A DNA stretch of 64,000 nucleotides from the NCBI GenBank assembly GCA_944323165.1, contig CALURK010000005.1:1-64000 (forward strand). The letters run 5' to 3'. A program made the translations under genes and the position numbers. The notes beneath the pieces are model-generated. The model was not told where the DNA came from, made no database searches, and was given only the letters and a program-made list of their open reading frames with translations. Each line of letters opens with the position of its first letter. Position 1 is the first letter of the stretch. The DNA comes from Candidatus Gastranaerophilales bacterium. Its GTDB lineage: Bacteria > Cyanobacteriota > Vampirovibrionia > Gastranaerophilales > Gastranaerophilaceae. Of this stretch, positions 59,269 to 64,000 are shown piece by piece.

Positions 59269-60636
59269 ATGACATTAAAAAAAATTTTAACAATTTTAAT
59301 TTTATTAACAATGGCAATTCCTTGTTATGCAAAGGAAAGTATTAATAAATTCGATTATATAAATATCGATTGGTGGAAAAATTATAATGATGAAATATTA
59401 ATCGATCATTTTCAGACATTATATAATAATAACCATGACTTAAAGATAGCTGCTCTAAAAACAAAACAAGCAGAAGAAAATATAAGGTTGGCAGGTGCTA
59501 ATCAGCTTCCACAAGTGGGCTTTGACGGAACTTTTTCAAGAGTATTCAGAGGTCCTCGAACAGAATTTGGAAATACAGTGATTCCTAAATATATTCAAAA
59601 TGAAATATTTTTACCTCTAAATGCTTCTTATGAAATAGATATTTGGGGGCAAAATTATTTACATAGAAAAAGTGCAAAGAAAGAAAAAGAAATCGTTGAT
59701 CAACAAGAAAGAGCAACATATATCTATTTAACTTCAACTTTTGCTGCAAATTATTTTAATTTAATAAAATTAGATGAATTGCAGAAAAATATAAAAGATA
59801 TCATAAATGTTCAAAAAGATATCGTTGTCATGACAGAGAAAAAATATAATGCAGGTTTAGCTTCTATTAATGAAGTTTTAGAAGAAAAACAAAATCTTGT
59901 TAATTTTGAAAAAGAACAAAATACTTTGAATGAAAGAAAGAAAGTTCTCAATAATGAAATTGTTGTTTTGTTAGGATTAAATACTGATAAAGAAATTGCT
60001 CATTCTGATTTTAGTACTGTTACCTGTCCTGTAACTCCTGATACAATTTCTACAACTGTTATTAAATATAGACCTGATTTATTGTCATCAGAAAGTTATG
60101 TGAAAAAGGTTGGTTTAGATGTAAGGGTTGCACGAAGAGAATTTTTACCTAAATTTATTCTTTTCGGAAATATTGGATTTAACGCTTACAATTGGAACAG
60201 GATTTTTGCCGGCGAAACATTCTTGGCTAATGCAGGTATTGCTCCTACTTGGGATATCTTTACCGGCGGTGCAAAATTAGCCAGGTATAGAATTAATAAG
60301 TATGAGTACAAAAAAGCCATAGAAGGTTATGAAAAGACTGTTTTAACTTCTATACAAGAAGTTAATGATGCTCTTATCGAATCTAAAACGACAAAAGCTA
60401 ATTTAGCGAAGGCAGATGAAGAATTTAGTCTGGAAAAAGAAAAACACGAATTATCAGAAAAGCAATTTAACATAGGGGATTCTTCTAAATTAGATGAAAT
60501 GAAATCTCAAGTAAACTTATATCTTATAAAACAGAGAAACATTGCCGCAAAAATCGACAATGTTATCTCTACAATTTCTTTATATAACGCCGTTGGCGGT
60601 ATTGATTATACAAAAGCTGAAGATATTACTTTATAA
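59269..60636 (+). CDS. TolC/OprM-like outer-membrane efflux protein
   Basis: A 455-aa outer-membrane factor with signal peptide (MTLKKILTILILLTMAIPCYA). The two OEP repeats are visible: LKIAALKTKQAEENIRLAGANQLPQVG and LSSESYVKKVGLDVRVARREFLPKF, with APTWDIFTGGAKLARY between helices and barrel strands. The Cys before the cleavage site does not make a proper lipobox, so lipidation is doubtful. It completes the tripartite EmrAB-type pump. ATG 59269 gives the signal peptide; the upstream GTG/TTG region is the operator. Confidence 0.9.
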   Translation: MTLKKILTILILLTMAIPCYAKESINKFDYINIDWWKNYNDEILIDHFQTLYNNNHDLKIAALKTKQAEENIRLAGANQLPQVGFDGTFSRVFRGPRTEFGNTVIPKYIQNEIFLPLNASYEIDIWGQNYLHRKSAKKEKEIVDQQERATYIYLTSTFAANYFNLIKLDELQKNIKDIINVQKDIVVMTEKKYNAGLASINEVLEEKQNLVNFEKEQNTLNERKKVLNNEIVVLLGLNTDKEIAHSDFSTVTCPVTPDTISTTVIKYRPDLLSSESYVKKVGLDVRVARREFLPKFILFGNIGFNAYNWNRIFAGETFLANAGIAPTWDIFTGGAKLARYRINKYEYKKAIEGYEKTVLTSIQEVNDALIESKTTKANLAKADEEFSLEKEKHELSEKQFNIGDSSKLDEMKSQVNLYLIKQRNIAAKIDNVISTISLYNAVGGIDYTKAEDITL

Positions 60637-61009
60637 AAAAGTCTAATTTTTCGGCAAAACAGGCATTATCTAAAACGCAGTTCTGTTGAATGTATCTTGA
60701 AATTTTTCCACCATCTTTATATAAAAGTACATAAGGCAAATTTGGGTAGATGTGATATTTCTTATTAAATTCTCTTGTATCTGCTGAAGCAATGTTAAGT
60801 AAGACAAAATTATAAAGTTTGCCATACTTAGCTTCCTGAATTTTAAACTGTCCAATCATGTCAGAGGCATTATCAGCCCAGTCTGCATATATTAGCAGTG
60901 CCATTGGTTTACTATCTTTTATTCCCTCTGTGTATGTTGTAGCATTGCTAACTTGAGTAGTTAAGGTAAAAGTAAATAGTGAAACCATCAATAATAAAAT
61001 TTTTTTCAT
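60626..61009 (-). CDS. Exported thioredoxin-fold protein lacking the CxxC pair
   Basis: A 127-aa protein with signal peptide (MKKILLLMVSLFTFTLTTQVSNA). The fold is suggested by ALLIYADWADNASDMIGQF, where thioredoxins have W-C-x-x-C, and by LPYVLLYKDGGKISRY, the usual cis-Pro strand region. The redox cysteines are replaced, so disulfide chemistry is unlikely; two Cys remain near the C-terminus (NCVLDNACF). ATG 61009 has ATAGGATG upstream. It overlaps the convergent efflux gene by 11 nt. Confidence 0.65.
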   Translation of the reverse strand: MKKILLLMVSLFTFTLTTQVSNATTYTEGIKDSKPMALLIYADWADNASDMIGQFKIQEAKYGKLYNFVLLNIASADTREFNKKYHIYPNLPYVLLYKDGGKISRYIQQNCVLDNACFAEKLDFFIK

Positions 61010-61033
61010 AATAAACATCCTATCTTTAAAAAA

Positions 61034-61065
61034 TACGGGTTTATACACTTTAGTATAAACCCGTA
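61034..61065 (-). terminator. Terminator after fabI
   Basis: Stem of 13 bp TACGGGTTTATAC/GTATAAACCCGTA followed by a T-run on the minus strand, 15 nt past the fabI stop. Confidence 0.85.
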
Positions 61066-61079
61066 CAATACTACAAAAT

Positions 61080-61883
61080 TTATTCAGCTTTAGATATAAT
61101 ATCCATTTCTTCAGCAGAAGCATAAGCTGAGTGACAACCGCAGTCGCAGTATATAACTTCACCTGTTGTTCCGCTAGATAAATCAGAAGCTAGGTATAAA
61201 CCGGCTCTACCAACGTCTTCTAAAGAAACATTTCTTTTCATTGGTGCTCTTAATGTAGCAGCCTTAAGCATTTTTGAGAAACCACTGATACCCATAGAAG
61301 CAAGTGTTTTAACCGGTCCAGAAGATAAGCAGTTAACTCTGATACCTTTGCCGCCTAAATCTACTGCTAAAAATCTCATAGCTGATTCTAATGCTGCCTT
61401 CGCAACGCCCATTACGTTATAGCTTGGAACCGAAAGTACAGAACCAAGATATGTAAGTGCTAATATAGAGCTTCCTTCATTCATAATAGGTTCAGCCTGT
61501 CTGCATATTGTAACTAAAGAGTAAGCGCTTACTCCAAGAGCAATATCCCAGCCTTCTTTTGATGTATCAACAAATCTGCCCATTAAATCTTCTTTTGGAG
61601 CAAAAGCAACTGCGTGTACAACAAAGTCTAGCTTTCCATAGATTTTTTCACATTCTTTAAATACAGCTTCAACTTCTTCCTCTTTTGTTACATCGCAGCT
61701 CATAATTAACTTCGCGTTCATTCCCTCTGCAATAGGGCGAACTCTTTTTTCCATAGCTTCTCCAGCGTATGTGAAAGCTATATCTGCTCCTTCGTCAAAT
61801 AACTGTTTTGCTATTCCGTAAGCAATACCATGAGTATTTGAAACTCCGAAGATTATACCTTTTTTCCCCTTCATTAATTCCAT
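61080..61883 (-). CDS. fabI: Enoyl-[acyl-carrier-protein] reductase FabI
   Basis: A 267-aa short-chain reductase that completes each round of fatty acid elongation and is the triclosan target class. Visible are KKGIIFGVSNTHGIAYGIAK (cofactor site), the FabI-type active site SVPSYNVMGVAKAALES with Tyr-x6-Lys, and VNCLSSGPVKTLASMGISGF. The C-terminal CDCGCH has an unusual Cys/His group. ATG 61883 with GGAG. Single gene. Confidence 0.95.
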   Translation of the reverse strand: MELMKGKKGIIFGVSNTHGIAYGIAKQLFDEGADIAFTYAGEAMEKRVRPIAEGMNAKLIMSCDVTKEEEVEAVFKECEKIYGKLDFVVHAVAFAPKEDLMGRFVDTSKEGWDIALGVSAYSLVTICRQAEPIMNEGSSILALTYLGSVLSVPSYNVMGVAKAALESAMRFLAVDLGGKGIRVNCLSSGPVKTLASMGISGFSKMLKAATLRAPMKRNVSLEDVGRAGLYLASDLSSGTTGEVIYCDCGCHSAYASAEEMDIISKAE

Positions 61884-61970
61884 AATAAAACTCCTCTTTA
61901 CCTAATTTCCTCATTCATAGTAGCAAAAAAACAAATTGATATCAAGTTTTTGAAAAGTTTAGTTAAAAAA

Positions 61971-61997
61971 TAAAAAGAGCTTGATTATATCAAGCTC
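61971..61997 (-). terminator. Terminator after flagellin
   Basis: Nine-bp stem GAGCTTGAT/ATCAAGCTC with a TAT loop; the minus strand then reads CTTTTTATTTTTT. Confidence 0.85.
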
Positions 61998-62034
61998 ACA
62001 TATAAGTACATATCCCAATCAACAACAAATAAAT

Positions 62035-62880
62035 TTATATTAAACTCAAAGCTATGCTAGGCGCTTGGTTTGCAGTAGCGAGCAATGTCGCTGATGCTTG
62101 TTGTAAAATTTGCGCCTTAATATAACTTGAGGATTCTTCTGCGACATCTGCATCTTTGATAGTAGACAGCGATGAAGTCAAATTTTCTATCTGTACATCT
62201 AATGCGGAAGAAGCCGATTCTAAACGGTTTTGAGCCGAACCGATTGATGTAACCCTTGCAGAAATATTCGAAATAGCATCATCTATGGTTTGTAATTTTG
62301 ATGCTGCAGTATCACTAGCCGCGCAAGCTGCTGCAAACGTAGTTATATTATCTTTTAAAAGTCCTTGCGTATTTGCTGCTTCAAATAAAGTATCAGGTAA
62401 TTCAATTTTGCTATTGTCATCTGCATACAAGCCCACCTGTAATGAAATTGCGTCAGCAGAGCCATCCATCAGTTTTATGTCGTTATATTCAACGTTTTCA
62501 GAAATTCTATCAATTTCCTCTAATCTTGCTGTTATCTCTGCTTCTATTGCATCTAATGATTCTGAACCATAAGTCCCGTTTGCAGCTTGTTCTGTCAAAT
62601 CACGTACCCTTTGTAAATGAGATGTGATTAAGGCATAACTATCCTCTGCTGTTTTTAGTAAATCAAGCCCCATTGATGTATTTTCCGTTGCAATATCCAG
62701 AGAACTCAATTTTGTAGTCCAATTTGAAGCTATTGAATATCCTGCAGCGTTATCTGAGGCACTATTTATTTTGTACCCTGTAGTCATTCTTTCAATAGCC
62801 TTATTCAAGCTATTTGTAGCCGAATTTAAGTTTCTTTGAACAATCAAAGACGAAATATTTGTATTTATTGTAAGAGCCAT
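62035..62880 (-). CDS. Flagellin
   Basis: A 281-aa flagellin made of the conserved D0/D1 ends and a short middle, close to the minimal size. The N-terminus is ALTINTNISSLIVQRNLN ... LSTGYKINSASDNAAGYSIA-type text (here MTTGYKINSASDNAAG), and the C-terminus is NRLESASSALDVQIENL followed by the IKAQILQQASATLLATANQ segment. It is the filament subunit, exported through the FlhB/FliI apparatus and possibly glycosylated by the Maf protein at 45514-47403. The leader holds two AGGGA sites and a hairpin. No sigma-28 promoter is visible upstream; a TATAAT box lies at 62988-62993. Confidence 0.95.
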   Translation of the reverse strand: MALTINTNISSLIVQRNLNSATNSLNKAIERMTTGYKINSASDNAAGYSIASNWTTKLSSLDIATENTSMGLDLLKTAEDSYALITSHLQRVRDLTEQAANGTYGSESLDAIEAEITARLEEIDRISENVEYNDIKLMDGSADAISLQVGLYADDNSKIELPDTLFEAANTQGLLKDNITTFAAACAASDTAASKLQTIDDAISNISARVTSIGSAQNRLESASSALDVQIENLTSSLSTIKDADVAEESSSYIKAQILQQASATLLATANQAPSIALSLI

Positions 62881-62923
62881 TCCCTAACCTTTCTGACTCT
62901 GTGCACCATAGCACATTTTCCCT
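62881..62923 (-). promoter_or_regulatory. Flagellin leader with two AGGGA sites and a hairpin
   Basis: On the minus strand AGGGA occurs at 62919-62923 and again at 62881-62885, directly before the ATG. Between them GTGC-TATGGT-GCAC (62901-62914) can form a hairpin. Paired ANGGA sites around a hairpin near the ribosome site resemble CsrA-controlled flagellin leaders. Confidence 0.4.
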
Positions 62924-63034
62924 AATCCTGAGCAGCATAATATAAATCTAAAATTTATATATCTCTCACATATCCTCGTATACACATATTATAGAATAAC
63001 TAAATAAAATTTACACCATGTCAGAAGTTTATTT

Positions 63035-63442
63035 TTACATTTTTTTACATTTTATTTCTTCGAGAAATTTATTAAATCCCTCATTAGTGTTTAATTTGGC
63101 TCTTTTTGCGGAAGATTTAATAGCTTTAACAAAATCTTCATGAGGGTATGTGCTATCGTAAATATTTTTTAATGGATTTAGATCCTTTTTTATTTTTTTT
63201 ATGATATTCTGTGGCAAATTACTTATTGTTTCTAAAAAGGATTTATCATTAACAACCATATCACAATATGCTTTTAGAGCACCTTGTGAATAATTGATTT
63301 CATAATCTTTGGCTATCGGTCGCGGTCCAAAACCGTATAATCTGTTTTTACCAATCTTTTGTGCTTCTCTAGAGGCTTTTGTGAGTCCATATATTACTTC
63401 TTCTTTACCGTTAAAATTAATATTAGTTGTTCTTACTTGCAT
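63035..63442 (-). CDS. Small F-x-G-tagged protein
   Basis: A 135-aa soluble protein from ATG 63442 with AAAGGAA upstream; longer in-frame starts lack a ribosome site. NINFNG (Phe10) matches the recurrent tag. The rest is helical and basic (LTKASREAQKIGKNRLYGFG, IIKKIKKDLNPLKNIYD, FNKFLEEIKCKK). No family is recognised. Its promoter region contains GCAAAAAAAATATT, similar to the shared element of the amylase loci. Confidence 0.65.
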   Translation of the reverse strand: MQVRTTNINFNGKEEVIYGLTKASREAQKIGKNRLYGFGPRPIAKDYEINYSQGALKAYCDMVVNDKSFLETISNLPQNIIKKIKKDLNPLKNIYDSTYPHEDFVKAIKSSAKRAKLNTNEGFNKFLEEIKCKKM

Positions 63443-63536
63443 ACTATTCCTTTCTCTTTTATATCTCAATATAAAACGTATGAATATTTTTTTTGCTATT
63501 TGTATTAAAATAAAGATAATACAGGAGGAAAAGATT

Positions 63537-64000
63537 ATGACAAAGGTTATTACCATCGGTAGTGCGACTATGGATGTTTTTGTTGAATGTGATGATGCGA
63601 ATATAGTTTCAGTATGTTCTAAGCACAAAAACTCGGATTTTATGAGTTATCCTTATGGTGCGAAAATTGATATAACAACCTTTTCTTCAAAAGTCGGAGG
63701 TGGTGGAGTTAACACTGCTTGTAATTTTGGTAATTTGGGATTTGAAACGGCTGCTATTTTTAAAATAGGGAAAGATATTTATTCTGAAGGTATTTTTGAT
63801 GCTTTCAAAAATAGAAGTGTAGATTTATCGAACATTATTCAAGATGAAAATTCTTCTACAGGTTTTTCTATAATTTTGGTAAGTTTCCAAGGGGACAGAA
63901 CTGTATTAGCTCACAGAGGTGCGAATGCACAAATAAGGGAAGATGAAATTAATTACAAAGCGATAGAGGAAGCTGATTTGTTATATGTTGCTCCGCTAAA
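63537..64000 (+). CDS. PfkB-family (ribokinase-like) sugar kinase, 3' end outside window
   Basis: The open frame begins at ATG 63537 with ACAGGAGG and runs off the window end after about 154 codons. It starts MTKVITIGSATMDVFVECDD and contains SSKVGGGGVNTACNFGNLGFETAAIFKIGKD, the N-terminal PfkB signature with the sugar-binding GG(G)xxN. Such enzymes phosphorylate ribose, fructose, adenosine or related substrates. The catalytic GxGD motif lies beyond the window. Confidence 0.9.
   Translation, partial: MTKVITIGSATMDVFVECDDANIVSVCSKHKNSDFMSYPYGAKIDITTFSSKVGGGGVNTACNFGNLGFETAAIFKIGKDIYSEGIFDAFKNRSVDLSNIIQDENSSTGFSIILVSFQGDRTVLAHRGANAQIREDEINYKAIEEADLLYVAPL

Noticed and set aside
62881-63034. Sigma-28 promoter upstream of flagellin
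   Set aside because: No GCCGATAA-like box with a TAAA 15 nt upstream was found; only a TATAAT box with a poor -35 is visible.
63445-63628. Long N-terminal extension of the 135-aa tagged protein on the minus strand
   Set aside because: It would run through the promoter region and into the divergent PfkB-type gene, has a TTG start and no ribosome site; ATG 63442 has AAAGGAA.

Overview
The window is AT-rich and densely coded, and reads as a chromosome segment of a Gram-negative, anaerobic, flagellated bacterium. The best guess is a gut member of the non-photosynthetic sister lineage of Cyanobacteria (Melainabacteria/Vampirovibrionia, order Gastranaerophilales). The main support is a close look-alike of the cyanobacterial circadian Fe-S protein LdpA (42635-43549), next to dispersed flagellar genes (flhB, fliI, a FliA-type sigma factor, flagellin, a Maf-type glycosyltransferase), anaerobe oxygen defence (superoxide reductase plus ferritin) and an outer-membrane efflux channel. 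The lineage call is inference; no 16S rRNA gene is present.

Layout. 159-4049: oligopeptide-type ABC transporter (binding protein and two permeases). 4099-6285 (minus): a 728-residue coiled-coil protein behind a perfect sigma-28 promoter. 6592-11989: small coiled-coil protein, then a run of transketolase C-half, ftsE, ftsX, HDOD protein, degenerate receiver/GGDEF protein and isochorismatase-like hydrolase. 11982-13031 (minus): short decarboxylase/aminotransferase fold protein. 13130-18582: structured leader and phosphodiester glycosidase, then grpE-dnaJ-propeller-methyltransferase. 18616-21573: sugar transferase, tRNA-Glu, methionine aminopeptidase, orphan protein. 21723-26495: omega-like subunit, membrane and repeat proteins, sigma factor, flhB, small membrane proteins. 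26587-31476: clpP, metK, lineage-specific proteins, zinc alcohol dehydrogenase. 31550-36129: SIMPL protein, TPR protein, flavoprotein, fliI. 36328-42651: giant GH13 amylase plus AAA+ ATPase. 42635-49191 (minus): ykgJ-like, rlmN, maf, dtd, rsmH, ftsL-like, ldpA-like. 49281-50154: superoxide reductase and ferritin. 50331-55714: two large membrane/coiled-coil proteins plus a second GH13 enzyme. 56123-60636: MarR-controlled EmrAB-TolC efflux. 60626-64000: thioredoxin-fold protein, fabI, flagellin, small tagged protein and the start of a PfkB-type sugar kinase.

The most unusual content is a set of otherwise unrelated proteins that share a short, mostly N-terminal motif of the form [VI]-[GNTS]-F-x-[GA]. 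They include both GH13 glucan hydrolases, an AAA+ ATPase, a membrane protein and several small proteins. None of the tagged enzymes has a Sec signal peptide. The two amylase operons start behind a near-identical AT-rich promoter element, so they are probably co-regulated. I read this as a candidate lineage-specific targeting or export system centred on alpha-glucan breakdown. A second strong pattern is a group of at least six genes in which an extended -10 box sits 6 or 7 nt before the ATG with no Shine-Dalgarno sequence, the arrangement expected for leaderless mRNAs.
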